64,000 nt of DNA from an uncultured Spirochaetaceae bacterium (GTDB taxonomy: Bacteria > Spirochaetota > Spirochaetia > Sphaerochaetales > Sphaerochaetaceae). Below the pieces are notes generated by a model that worked only from the letters and a program-made list of their open reading frames with translations, was not told where the DNA came from and ran no database searches. Both the position numbers and the translations under genes were made by a program. This document shows positions 34,704 through 43,589 of this stretch, one piece after another (the stretch's first letter is position 1; each line of letters starts with the position of its first letter). The stretch spans positions 1 to 64,000 of the forward strand of contig CALXKU010000007.1 of NCBI GenBank assembly GCA_944389025.1. Direction: 5' to 3'.

Positions 34704-36059
34704 ATGTTTTTAGGACGCGATAAGGAACTTGGAAAACTCAAAAAAGAACTAGAGAAGGAAGGTAAGAGCGCTGTATTGATTTACGGGAGGCGCAGGATCG
34801 GTAAGACAACTCTTATATCTGAATCTTTGAAATCTGTTTCTGGAAAAATCATCAGATTTACAGCCGTACCTGATGAACTTTCCGAGAATGCAAGAAGATT
34901 GTCCAGAGCCTTAGGTGAAGCATATGGTATGCCTGGGTTCCAGATTCCTGACTTTGAATCTCTACTGAGATATATAGGGACATTGAAAGAGAAAATTATA
35001 TTGGAAATTGATGAATATCAGGATTTGAGAAAGAAAACTAATGGGGAACTTGTTGATGCTTATTTCAGAGATTTCATAGATTATGCTCCTGATAATATCA
35101 AAATAATCCTCTCTGGATCTGCTATACGGGTGATGAAAAACCTTTTACAGAAAGATAACCCATTATACAAAAGGTTTTCTCTTGAGATATCTTTAGGGGA
35201 ATTGAATTATCTTGAGGCATCTCTTTTCTACCCTCAGCGCAGTATAAGGGAGAAGATTGCCTTGTATTCTGTTTTTGGAGGAATTCCAATGATTCTCTCC
35301 ATGATAGATCCACAGTTATCTGTAGAAGAAAACATCAGATCCCTTTTATTGGAAAGGACGGGATTTGCCCGTTCTTATACGGAAGATGTTCTGTATGCAG
35401 AACTGAAAAACTCTGGTGGTGCTTATTCCGTGATTACACGTATTGGGAATGGAAGAAAGAGTTTTTCTCAGTTAAAGGCTTGTTTAGAGGATGAAGAAAG
35501 CAGGAACTCTCTTGATTACACGCTTGAACAGTTACAAAAATCCGATTTTATAGAAAAGAAACAGCCTATAAATATAAAAGATAGCAGGAGAAAGAGGTTC
35601 TACGAACTGAAATCGAACATGCTGCGCTTCCACTTGTCATACATTGAGAAGAATCCAGATGCAATCGCAACTCCGGCATTTTTAGAAAAATATATCATGC
35701 CATCTATTAATACTTTTGTTTCTTATAGATTTGAAGATATTGTACGTCAATGGTTTTTAATTCAAGTTGAAAGAGGAATTCGCAACGACATAATAAACAT
35801 AGGCACGTATTGGTATGATGATGCCAAGACAAAAACCAATGGAGAGTTTGATGTTGCACTGGAAACGCTTGAAGGATATGAAATCTATGAAGTGAAATAT
35901 CTGACATCGACAATGAAAGAAGAGCTTGTGAAAGAAGAAATGGATAAGATTATGAGGATAGAAGGTATCAAGATTTCTTCAATAGGTTTTGTATCTTCTT
36001 CCGGTTTTGAAATACCAGGAGAAAAACGGATTTCAGGAGAAGAACTCTATAATCTTTAA
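34704..36059 (+). CDS. AAA+ ATPase with C-terminal DUF234 nuclease-like domain
   Basis: This 451-residue protein starts MFLGRDKELGKLKKEL, then Walker A YGRRRIGKTTL (about 26-36) and Walker B ILEIDEYQDL (about 96-105), typical of the archaeal-type ATPase family found in bacteria and archaea. The C-terminal third (about 310-451) resembles DUF234, with GEFDVALETLEGYEIYEVKY, a PD-(D/E)xK-like pattern. Such genes are scattered, often transferred, and of unknown role. It sits in an AT-rich accessory patch beside a TnpB. Confidence 0.85.
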   Translation: MFLGRDKELGKLKKELEKEGKSAVLIYGRRRIGKTTLISESLKSVSGKIIRFTAVPDELSENARRLSRALGEAYGMPGFQIPDFESLLRYIGTLKEKIILEIDEYQDLRKKTNGELVDAYFRDFIDYAPDNIKIILSGSAIRVMKNLLQKDNPLYKRFSLEISLGELNYLEASLFYPQRSIREKIALYSVFGGIPMILSMIDPQLSVEENIRSLLLERTGFARSYTEDVLYAELKNSGGAYSVITRIGNGRKSFSQLKACLEDEESRNSLDYTLEQLQKSDFIEKKQPINIKDSRRKRFYELKSNMLRFHLSYIEKNPDAIATPAFLEKYIMPSINTFVSYRFEDIVRQWFLIQVERGIRNDIINIGTYWYDDAKTKTNGEFDVALETLEGYEIYEVKYLTSTMKEELVKEEMDKIMRIEGIKISSIGFVSSSGFEIPGEKRISGEELYNL

Positions 36060-36076
36060 CCTTAATTCATGAGAAG

Positions 36077-36105
36077 TCACCATCTTCAATTTCATAAGAT
36101 GGTGA
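36077..36105. repeat. perfect 10-bp hairpin after the AAA/DUF234 gene
   Basis: TCACCATCTT and AAGATGGTGA enclose a 9-base loop, flanked by ATTCAT and ATGAAT. No T run follows. It could be a terminator, a repeated element, or part of the left end of the TnpB element. Confidence 0.5.
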
Positions 36106-36263
36106 TGAATCATGTAGGATCGCAGATTCTATATATATCAATAAGTATAGAGTTTTTATATATTTTCTTGCATTATAAGTATATATATTATACTCATGTC
36201 ATGGCCGAATCAGTTGACGAGACGGGAGGGAGAAGAGATGGGAAAGTGACCGTCTCCAAGTGA

Positions 36264-37472
36264 ATGGAGTTCAGGATAAACCCTACTATGGAGCAGAAGA
36301 TCCTCATATGGAAGACCTTCGGCTGCTGCCGCTTCGTCTGGAAAAATCTGCTTGACGAGCGCATCAGCTATGAGAAGATGAATAAGGGAAAACTTCTCAA
36401 TACAACACCAGCCCATCTGAAGAAGGACAATTCATTCCTTACCGAGGTTGATTCCCTCTCTCTTTCAAACACGCAGCTGAACCTGAACCAGGCATGTAAG
36501 AAGCTCTTCCCAAAAGGGAAAACTCCTAAGTTCAGGGCGAAGGAGAAGGACAAACGCTCATATACAACGAACTGGATAAACAACAACATTGAGATAATCC
36601 TCAAGAGTGATAGAGAGAACTATATCAAGCTGCCGAAACTCGGAAGAGTGCGCATCATACTCCACCGTAGCATACCGGATGGGTGGAGGATGAAGCATGC
36701 GACTATAAAGGAGACGGCAAGCGGGAAGTTCTATATATCTCTCACATTCGATGTGGATACAGAGCCAATAGAGACAAGGAAGAAGTTCGAGAAGGTCGAG
36801 ACTTTCGACTACTCGATGCCATCCCTTGTCGTCTCCTCTTCCGGAGAGAACGACATCACGAAAGATGACATCCGCTGGTACCGCAATCTTGAGAAGAGGA
36901 TTGCAAAGGAACAGAGGAGGCTCTCGAGGATGCGGTACGGCTCTGCTAATTACTGGGAGCAGAAACACAAAATCGGGAAGCTTCATGAGAAAGCAAGTGC
37001 AAGGAGGAATGACTTCCTGCATAAGCTCTCCAGGAAAGTCTCCGACACATTTGATGCCGTCGTAGTGGAGGACATGAACCTCCAGCACATGTCCAAAGCT
37101 CTGAATTTCGGCAAGAGCGCATACGACAACGGATATGGCATGCTGAGGAACATGCTTTCCTACAAGCTGAATAATCAGGGAAAGGTGCTTGTAAAGGTTG
37201 ATAGGTTCTTCCCCTCGAGTAAACGATGCTCTGCTTGCCATGAGATAAACCACGAACTGAAGCTCTCGGATAGACAGTGGACGTGCAAGAGCTACGGTAC
37301 ACATCATGACAGAGACAAGAACAGTTGTAAGAACCTGCTGGATGAGGGAAAAGACATCCTTAACCGCTGGGCTAGCGGGGATAGCTCATTGATACTGGCA
37401 CCATCAGGTGTCTTAAGTGAGAAGAAGCTCCATCCTCAGGCTCACAGTAATGTGAGACAGGATGGAGAGTAA
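36264..37472 (+). CDS. tnpB: IS200/IS605-type TnpB (OrfB) with a degenerate zinc finger
   Basis: This 402-residue RNA-guided nuclease-type protein has a helix-turn-helix and REC-like N-terminal half. The RuvC residues are present: Asp182 (FDYSMPS), Glu269 (VVVEDMN) and Asp351 (HHDRDKN). The zinc finger reads C322, C325, C341 and then Tyr344 where the fourth Cys should be. The N-terminus is short: FRINP begins at residue 3, and an in-frame TGA at 36261-36263 directly precedes the ATG, with an open frame before it. No TnpA gene is present. Probably a decaying or non-autonomous element. Confidence 0.88.
   Translation: MEFRINPTMEQKILIWKTFGCCRFVWKNLLDERISYEKMNKGKLLNTTPAHLKKDNSFLTEVDSLSLSNTQLNLNQACKKLFPKGKTPKFRAKEKDKRSYTTNWINNNIEIILKSDRENYIKLPKLGRVRIILHRSIPDGWRMKHATIKETASGKFYISLTFDVDTEPIETRKKFEKVETFDYSMPSLVVSSSGENDITKDDIRWYRNLEKRIAKEQRRLSRMRYGSANYWEQKHKIGKLHEKASARRNDFLHKLSRKVSDTFDAVVVEDMNLQHMSKALNFGKSAYDNGYGMLRNMLSYKLNNQGKVLVKVDRFFPSSKRCSACHEINHELKLSDRQWTCKSYGTHHDRDKNSCKNLLDEGKDILNRWASGDSSLILAPSGVLSEKKLHPQAHSNVRQDGE
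36264..37472 (+). mobile_element. IS605-family remnant/TnpB-only element (ends not resolved)
   Basis: It is recognised by the TnpB gene and the large hairpin at its 3' end. No companion TnpA and no clear left-end boundary are visible, so true ends are not given; the interval is that of the gene. It lies with the AAA/DUF234 gene in an accessory patch inside an otherwise housekeeping region. Confidence 0.6.
37428..37467 (+). ncRNA. omegaRNA-like hairpin at the 3' end of tnpB
   Basis: The last codons of tnpB encode a two-tier hairpin: outer CTCCATCCT/AGGATGGAG (37428-37436 with 37459-37467) and inner CTCACA/TGTGAG (37441-37446 with 37451-37456). TnpB guide RNAs are usually made from the gene's 3' end and right end, so this fits their scaffold. 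The full RNA limits are unknown. Confidence 0.5.
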
Positions 37473-37529
37473 GTCACCGCCTGAAATTTCATCTGATCTT
37501 ATCACGTATAATGTACTTCTTAATTGTAG

Positions 37530-37555
37530 AAAAAAGGGCCACTCAGTAGCCCTTT
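37530..37555 (-). terminator. terminator of the rpmH-rnpA-yidC-jag unit
   Basis: AAAGGGC (37533-37539) and GCCCTTT (37549-37555) pair. On the minus strand six T follow, just after the jag stop. Confidence 0.8.
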
Positions 37556-37561
37556 CTTAAA

Positions 37562-38260
37562 CTATCTATTTTTCTTAGCTGTAGGTATTATCCTTACCTG
37601 CTTGTAAACCCCTTCACCTTCGCTCTTGGTTTCAACTCCTTTGAAATCATTTAAAGCGGTATGAACAAGTCTTCTTTCAAAAGGATTCATTGGCTCAAGC
37701 AGCTTGCTTCTTCCACTGCGTCTTACGTATTCAGCACTTCTTACAGCATTCCTTACAATCTGATCCTCATGTCTCATCCTGTAATTTTCGCTGTCTATTA
37801 CGATTTTGACATCCTCATCAATATTGGCAGCATAAACATTCGCAAGAAGCTGTATAGCATCAAGATTCTTTCCCTTCCTTCCAATCAGTATGCTGGAATT
37901 ATCACTTTCGATATTCAGCGATATCTTGCTATCCCTTCTGGAAGATATGGTAACTGTTGCCTCATAACCCATCTTCTCTATCAAGGTGGTTATGAATTCG
38001 ACAGTCTTTCTTTCGACATCGCTCTCGGCAGATAGACTTTCACCCTCCTTAGGAAGGACTTCGGACTCGGCTGCCTTTGCCATATCCTCTTTCTCTTCTT
38101 CACCATAATAGACGCGGATTTTAATATAACTCTTCTTGAAGAGTCCTTTCTTGGTTTCTTCAAGAACCTCTACATAAACATCATCATTTTTGAGATTGAG
38201 CTCTTCTCTTGCTTTCTGAAGAGCCTCAGCCTCGTTTTTTCCTTCAAAATCCTTATACAT
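37562..38260 (-). CDS. jag: RNA-binding protein Jag/KhpB (SpoIIIJ-associated)
   Basis: This 232-residue protein has an N-terminal Jag domain (1-52, KGLFKKSYIKIRVY), an acidic linker, a KH domain (about 85-160, SSILIGRKGKNLDAIQLLANVY) and an R3H domain (about 165-225, ERRLVHTALNDFKGVETKSEG). It lies 5 bases after yidC, the conserved order. It binds RNA; the exact targets are unknown. Confidence 0.93.
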   Translation of the reverse strand: MYKDFEGKNEAEALQKAREELNLKNDDVYVEVLEETKKGLFKKSYIKIRVYYGEEEKEDMAKAAESEVLPKEGESLSAESDVERKTVEFITTLIEKMGYEATVTISSRRDSKISLNIESDNSSILIGRKGKNLDAIQLLANVYAANIDEDVKIVIDSENYRMRHEDQIVRNAVRSAEYVRRSGRSKLLEPMNPFERRLVHTALNDFKGVETKSEGEGVYKQVRIIPTAKKNR

Positions 38261-38265
38261 ATATG

Positions 38266-40080
38266 TTATTTCCTTCTCTTTTTCTTTTTAGCCAGGGCCT
38301 TTTCCTCGTCCTCTTTCTGTATCTCAAGCTTGAACTGCGTCCCCTTCTTCTTGTTTACATAAACCTGACTTCCAATTGATATTATGTTGGTTGCGGACCA
38401 GTATACGAGAAGACCTGATGGTGCATTGTAGAGAATAAAGAAGAAGATCAGCGGCATTCCATATGTCATGAACTTCATCATTCCAGCCTGTCCGGAAGCA
38501 GCAGATGATGCACTCTGCGTAATCTTCATACTGAAAATCATGGTGAGAGTATAAAGAATAGGAAGCAGATGTATCTGATCTCCTAAGAAAGGAATCCTGA
38601 AAGGAAGTGTGAATATTGTCTCAGGAATGGAAAGGTCGGTGATCCATCCCGGAATGAACATTGCACCCCTAAGATCGATATTCTTATTAAGAAGTCCGTA
38701 GAACGCAATAAGAATAGGGAACTGTATGAGCATAGGCCAGCAGGAACTCATAGGATTTATACCCTCTTCCTTATAAAGCTTTGCCATAGCCGCGTTCTGG
38801 GCATTCGGATCATCAGGATATTTCTCTTTTATAGCATTGAGTTTCGGTGTTAAAGCGCTCATTTTAGCAGTAGATTCCGTTCCCTTCTTTGAAAGCGGAT
38901 GCAAGAGCAGCTTGATAATTATCGTAAGAATTATGATTGCAACACCGTAGTTAGGTATTACACGGTAAATAAGGGAAAGACACCAGTTAAGAACTGTCTC
39001 AAGCCACCATAGCCAGGATGAATCCATGGCTTCTCTCAGCCTATGCTCCTCAAGCCCGAATACGTTATCACCGGCTCTTTCATAACGATCAAGCTCGGTC
39101 GCACTTTGTGGTCCGAGATAATATGAGTAGACATCTGTGATAGAAGAATCAACGGTTGCCTTTCTTGTAAAATAGAAATAATTCTCCTGAGATACACCGC
39201 TATCATAAACCATGTTTGTCGCAGTGTATTCACTTATGATATCCCTTGTCTCAGGAATACCGATTGCAACGAAATACTTACCGGTAAGACTCATCCAGTC
39301 GATAAACTCATCTGAATCAAAATCATCATAAGTAAATACATTATGAGAATAGTTCACATTGCTCTTTCCACCCCTGTCATCTCTGAGGTAGTTGATTCTT
39401 CTGTAATCATAACTCGAACTCATCGATTCGAACTCTGGTCCAACCTGAGGACCGAAACCGAGGGTGTAAGCCTCTCCATCGTAATTAAGAGGTATGCTGC
39501 TTCCATCTGAAGTTGTCATATTAACAACAAGCTGGATCATGTATTCATCATTCATAGGAACAGCATAAATCTTGTTGATTGTGAACACTTCTCCATCACT
39601 GGTCTCAAAATCACGGAAGAATCTTATCTGCGTTATGTTTCTGTCTGTAAGCTCATTTATGCTGTAGTTAAATACAGCATCTATAGGATTACTTCTATCA
39701 TTTCCAGCATAAAGCATGAAAGGATTGATATCATCACTATCCTTGAATATGAGCTCACTTGGCTCCCCTTCGGTATGATGCTCTTTAAGTTTAACACTGC
39801 TTACAGTAGCACCTACTGGATCGAATGTGAAAGATGAAACCTCATTTTCTATTACGAATGGCAATGAATCGGGATTATCCCCTATTGCATAAAAATCATT
39901 ACCATATGCGTCAGAGGCACCATATCTGATTGAGGAAGTACCATTCTCATCTACGCTTTCAACCGTTGTCTCCGTAACTACGGTACTAGGATCTGGAGCG
40001 AAAAACAACGACTGAACAGTAGTAGATACAATGATTACTATCGTACATAAAACTATTGCTAAAATAGTATTCCTATCCAT
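38266..40080 (-). CDS. yidC: membrane protein insertase YidC
   Basis: This 604-residue insertase is of the Gram-negative long type: TM1 (7-25), a large periplasmic beta domain (about 60-340), and the conserved core of five helices (about 350-560, with IIIKLLLHPLSKKGTES and MSSCWPMLIQFPILIAFYGLL). A basic tail KKKKRRK ends it. AAAGGAG precedes the ATG. It lies between rnpA and jag as in most bacteria; no yidD is seen in the 78-base gap. Confidence 0.96.
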   Translation of the reverse strand: MDRNTILAIVLCTIVIIVSTTVQSLFFAPDPSTVVTETTVESVDENGTSSIRYGASDAYGNDFYAIGDNPDSLPFVIENEVSSFTFDPVGATVSSVKLKEHHTEGEPSELIFKDSDDINPFMLYAGNDRSNPIDAVFNYSINELTDRNITQIRFFRDFETSDGEVFTINKIYAVPMNDEYMIQLVVNMTTSDGSSIPLNYDGEAYTLGFGPQVGPEFESMSSSYDYRRINYLRDDRGGKSNVNYSHNVFTYDDFDSDEFIDWMSLTGKYFVAIGIPETRDIISEYTATNMVYDSGVSQENYFYFTRKATVDSSITDVYSYYLGPQSATELDRYERAGDNVFGLEEHRLREAMDSSWLWWLETVLNWCLSLIYRVIPNYGVAIIILTIIIKLLLHPLSKKGTESTAKMSALTPKLNAIKEKYPDDPNAQNAAMAKLYKEEGINPMSSCWPMLIQFPILIAFYGLLNKNIDLRGAMFIPGWITDLSIPETIFTLPFRIPFLGDQIHLLPILYTLTMIFSMKITQSASSAASGQAGMMKFMTYGMPLIFFFILYNAPSGLLVYWSATNIISIGSQVYVNKKKGTQFKLEIQKEDEEKALAKKKKRRK

Positions 40081-40158
40081 TTAATCTCCTTTGAATGTTT
40101 TTCATTTATCCAGGGAAAGTAGGAATAGGAACTCTGCATGAAGAGAAAATAATAGGAG

Positions 40159-40515
40159 CTATTTCCGATTTAACCTGACCAACATGGATTTCATATCGGC
40201 CTCAAGCAAGGAGAAATCAGAAACCTTTCCAGGATAAACTACCAAGACAATATCAAGTCCAGAATTAGAATCACTTTCTATCAGACGTCCTTCCCAATTG
40301 CGGAAAATCTCTTTAATTCTGCGCCTGAGCTTATTTCTTTCAACGCTGTTTCCGAAATGTCTGGCTGGAATTACGATGATTCTATCGTAAGAAAGGTCAT
40401 TAGACAGATATATTAATCGCATCTTCTCACACGAAACTTTCTTTCCATGTTTGAAAATGCGATCTATTTCATCTTTTTTTCTGATGAACTGTGTCTTAGT
40501 AAGGCTTCTTCTCAT
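40159..40515 (-). CDS. rnpA: ribonuclease P protein component
   Basis: This 118-residue basic protein carries the RNR-type motif ([16 protein letters not shown]) with which it binds RNase P RNA, helping 5' maturation of tRNAs. Its ATG lies within rpmH, overlapping it by 20 bases. Confidence 0.95.
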   Translation of the reverse strand: MRRSLTKTQFIRKKDEIDRIFKHGKKVSCEKMRLIYLSNDLSYDRIIVIPARHFGNSVERNKLRRRIKEIFRNWEGRLIESDSNSGLDIVLVVYPGKVSDFSLLEADMKSMLVRLNRK

Positions 40516-40663
40516 CGCTTACAGTGAGGCTGTGTCTGCCCTTAGCTCTTCTGCGTGCTAATACGAGACGTCCACCCTTTGTAGCCATTCTTGCACGGAA
40601 ACCGAATTTCCTAGTTCTCTTTCTCTTACTTGGCTGATAAGTCCTTTTGCCTTTGTTACTCAT
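40496..40663 (-). CDS. rpmH: 50S ribosomal protein L34
   Basis: A 55-residue protein beginning [20 protein letters not shown] and continuing [20 protein letters not shown], unmistakable L34, with a longer C-terminal end ([15 protein letters not shown]). L34 is usually 44-46 residues; the extra end is the segment that overlaps rnpA by 20 bases. Confidence 0.96.
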   Translation of the reverse strand: MSNKGKRTYQPSKRKRTRKFGFRARMATKGGRLVLARRRAKGRHSLTVSDEKKPY

Positions 40664-40736
40664 GAGTAATCTCCAATATTCTTCGCTAAACTAGCTGTAT
40701 TATTTTTAAATAAAGACACACGTGTCCGAATTTAGA

Positions 40737-40765
40737 ATTTTATAGATACTTCAAATTATCGTCAA
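40737..40765 (-). promoter_or_regulatory. promoter upstream of rpmH (TTGACG-N17-TAAAAT)
   Basis: Minus-strand TTGACG (40760-40765) and TAAAAT (40737-40742), 17 bases apart, placed about 70 bases before rpmH in the 121-base gap after dciA. Confidence 0.6.
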
Positions 40766-40784
40766 GTACCATTACCAGCTGTAA

Positions 40785-41084
40785 TTAATAAGATTCTACT
40801 ATTACCTTGATATACTTTATATCGTCTGATGGAAAAAAGCTGTTGTATTTATCTATGATTCTTTTTTTCTGAGCAAGAATGAGCGGAATATACCTGGTAT
40901 CATCAGCAGCTATGAAAAGAGTTTTTTTCTCTATTCGTAAAAAAGAAGAATACTGACTTATTCTAGGACCTGATATCTCAGGCCATCTTTTTTTAATCTC
41001 CTCTGATTTAGAATCCCTAGTCTGAATGATTTTCTCAATTATGGGAGCAAGAACTTCCTTTGCATCCTTGTAATACTGACTCAT
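40785..41084 (-). CDS. DUF721 protein, DciA-like replicative helicase loader
   Basis: A 99-residue DUF721 protein (IKKRWPEISGPRISQYSSFLRIEKKTLFIAADDTRY). DciA proteins load or operate the replicative helicase in bacteria without DnaC; the recF-adjacent location is the usual one. Its ATG overlaps the recF stop by 4 bases. Confidence 0.85.
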   Translation of the reverse strand: MSQYYKDAKEVLAPIIEKIIQTRDSKSEEIKKRWPEISGPRISQYSSFLRIEKKTLFIAADDTRYIPLILAQKKRIIDKYNSFFPSDDIKYIKVIVESY

Positions 41085-42160
41085 AAACTGTATTTTCCGT
41101 CCATAACATTATAACACAGTGGTTTTCTATGATTATCATCGAAATAATTCTCACGAGGAAGAAATGTAAAGAATGCCTGACTGTATGAATCAATCTGATT
41201 AAGAAAGAGACTCCTTTTCCTATCATCAAGTTCAAGAAGAACATCATCAAATAAAAGTATAGGTTTTTTACCGGTACTTATCTCAAACATCCTAGCCTCA
41301 ACTATGCGGAATATTAGAGAGCAGAGTCTGAGCTGACCTGTAGATCCGGTCTGATTGAATATTCCATTACCATCTTTCACTGAAAATCTGTCACGATGTA
41401 TTCCACTTGTGGTTGTCTGCATCTTGATATCACGATCAAGACTATCGCTAAGAATCGATATTATGTACTCTTCGCTATCAGCATCAGCCCATGATTTCTG
41501 GTAATGAATGTAAAGATCATCCTTTCCTCCTGATACTACTGAAAAAAGGGATGGGAAAACGGAATTGAATTCATCAACCGCTTTCTCCCTTTCTCTCATT
41601 ATTTCAAGTCCATACTTGGCAAGACGACCATCATAAAGGGTTATCATGCTTCTATCCCCTATTTTTATGGCAGCATTTCTTTTTGCAAGTATGTTCCTGT
41701 ACAATCTCATATCATCGAGAAATGACGGATTGGAAAGACTCATCATCTGATCAAAGAATTTTCTCCTAGTCTCCGGTTCCCCTTTTAAAAACTCTATATC
41801 CTCATGAGAGAAAACTATGCAAGGAAACTGATAGATAAGTTCTTTTCTATCCTGAATTCTCTTACCATCTATCTCAATGTTTCTTTTACCGTTCTCAAAA
41901 GAGAACATGACATACTGCCTCTCTTCATAATCATTAATAAATGTGGCTTCGAGCAGAAAGGACTGTTCCCCATGTCTTATGGCTTCTCTTAGATTAGGTG
42001 TTTTGAATGATGATCCATAACAAAGGGTATATAGTGCCTCAAGAAAGTTTGTCTTTCCCTGAGCATTATCACCGATAAGAACAATATCCTCCGCATCTAT
42101 ATCAACGACTTGGGAGGATATGTTCCTGAAATTGCTGATTCTTATTTTTTCGAATCTCAT
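41081..42160 (-). CDS. recF: DNA replication and repair protein RecF
   Basis: This 359-residue SMC-like ATPase has Walker A GDNAQGKTNFLEAL (about 31-44), the signature TGSTGQLRLCSLIFR, and Walker B LLFDDVLLELDD. It loads RecA at gaps with RecO and RecR. It starts one base after dnaN. Confidence 0.95.
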   Translation of the reverse strand: MRFEKIRISNFRNISSQVVDIDAEDIVLIGDNAQGKTNFLEALYTLCYGSSFKTPNLREAIRHGEQSFLLEATFINDYEERQYVMFSFENGKRNIEIDGKRIQDRKELIYQFPCIVFSHEDIEFLKGEPETRRKFFDQMMSLSNPSFLDDMRLYRNILAKRNAAIKIGDRSMITLYDGRLAKYGLEIMREREKAVDEFNSVFPSLFSVVSGGKDDLYIHYQKSWADADSEEYIISILSDSLDRDIKMQTTTSGIHRDRFSVKDGNGIFNQTGSTGQLRLCSLIFRIVEARMFEISTGKKPILLFDDVLLELDDRKRSLFLNQIDSYSQAFFTFLPRENYFDDNHRKPLCYNVMDGKYSL

Positions 42161-42161
42161 C

Positions 42162-43265
42162 TTAAGCCTGCATAGGCATTATTATGAAGATGTAATCTGA
42201 TTCCGGTTCACTTACAAGTCCTATTGCTGTGCTTGAGCTGTTGAAACAGATAGAGAAATTATCACTCTCTATTTTCTTTATAGCATCAAGAAGGAAATTG
42301 TAATTGAAGGAAAGTCTCATCTCTGGACCGTCATAATCGCATTTGATTACATTCTTACTGTTTCCATCGGAATCCTCTCCGCTTATCATTATGCCATCAC
42401 CGTTGATTTCAAATATGATCTTCTTACTCTTCATCTCAATTGTGACAGAAATAAGATTAATAGCATTTAGCATCTCAGCGGTATTTACAACAGCCTTGTA
42501 TTCGAATGACTTTGGAATGACACGCTCATAATTAGGGTAGTTTCCAGTAATGAGAAGTGAATACATGTATCTTCCTTCAATATTTGCAAATGCATAGCCG
42601 TCCTTGAAAGAAAGACTGAGAACACCGTCCCCTGATCCAACCATTTTAAGGTTACTAAGGAAGTTTACAGGAACTATGGAAGGGATGAAAGTGTCAATCT
42701 CATGTTCAAAACTTCTCTTAACACAATTCAGTCTCTTTCCATCGGTTGCTACCATTACAAGCTTATCATTCTTGTATTCGACATATACTCCCGTAAGGAA
42801 GAATCTTGATTCCTCATGACCTACCGCATAACTGGTCTTATCAACCATATCGAAGAAAAGATTCTGCCCAACAGTGAAATAATCTTCCTCAGGATATTCA
42901 ATCATCTCAGGGAACTTATCGGAATCAACAGTTCTGATATTTACGATGAATTTTGATTCTTTAGAATTCTTTATTGATAGATTGTCATTTTCCTGGCTTA
43001 TTTCGAGCTCTGTATCCGAGTTTATGTTCTTAAGCACATCAAGGAATTTCTCACAGAGAACAGTTGTACTTCCCGGTACTATCGTATTTACCTCAATTGA
43101 AGATATGAATCCATTCTTTGAGTCTGTTGCCTTTATTGTCAGTGTATTGTTCTTGTTTTCAAGTAAAACGTTGCTTGTTATTGATAGTGCGTTCCTCTTG
43201 GTTGTGAAATTAGATGCGTAAGATATTTCTTTTCTTAGAGTTTCGCATGAACAGATGAATTTCAT
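42162..43265 (-). CDS. dnaN: DNA polymerase III beta subunit (sliding clamp)
   Basis: This 367-residue protein has three clamp folds and starts MKFICSCETLRKEISYASNF. The end, YIFIIMPMQA, resembles the MPMR-type C-terminus of clamps with Gln in place of Arg. AGGAGG precedes the ATG. Confidence 0.96.
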   Translation of the reverse strand: MKFICSCETLRKEISYASNFTTKRNALSITSNVLLENKNNTLTIKATDSKNGFISSIEVNTIVPGSTTVLCEKFLDVLKNINSDTELEISQENDNLSIKNSKESKFIVNIRTVDSDKFPEMIEYPEEDYFTVGQNLFFDMVDKTSYAVGHEESRFFLTGVYVEYKNDKLVMVATDGKRLNCVKRSFEHEIDTFIPSIVPVNFLSNLKMVGSGDGVLSLSFKDGYAFANIEGRYMYSLLITGNYPNYERVIPKSFEYKAVVNTAEMLNAINLISVTIEMKSKKIIFEINGDGIMISGEDSDGNSKNVIKCDYDGPEMRLSFNYNFLLDAIKKIESDNFSICFNSSSTAIGLVSEPESDYIFIIMPMQA

Positions 43266-43589
43266 TTTTCCTCCTGATGAATTACTGCTTTATTATAACA
43301 TATTTAAAGGTAGTAGCAGTATTAGTATATGTGAAAAACGTGGAAAACTCATTTATTTTATTATATATGATTAAATTATTATGTGGAAAACTATGTTGAA
43401 AAAGTATCCTCTTTTCCACAGCTTTTCACAGTTGGATTAGCCAAATGAATTTTTTTTATCAAAAATGGCGTAAGAAAATTCAAGATTATTAACAGGTTTT
43501 TACCTTGTTTTTACCTACTTTTCCACAGGTTTTCCACAGAAATTGTGGAAAACTCTGCTTAAGAAATGAAGAATTTAAGCTGAGAATAT
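43266..43589. other. dnaA-dnaN intergenic region with DnaA-box cluster, likely oriC
   Basis: Exact TGTGGAAAA or TTTTCCACA sites lie at 43382-43390 (+), 43412-43420 (-), 43519-43527 (-), 43530-43538 (-) and 43544-43552 (+). A one-mismatch copy (CGTGGAAAA) is at 43339-43347. Short AT-rich stretches lie between and to the left. With dnaA and dnaN on either side this is the best oriC candidate. Gene polarity diverges at 44.9-45.2 kb, so replication may start slightly to the right. Confidence 0.8.

Noticed and set aside
36558-37307. A 249-codon minus-strand open frame inside tnpB
   Set aside because: The plus frame has TnpB motifs throughout; the antisense frame has no protein features and is Cys/His-rich only by base composition.
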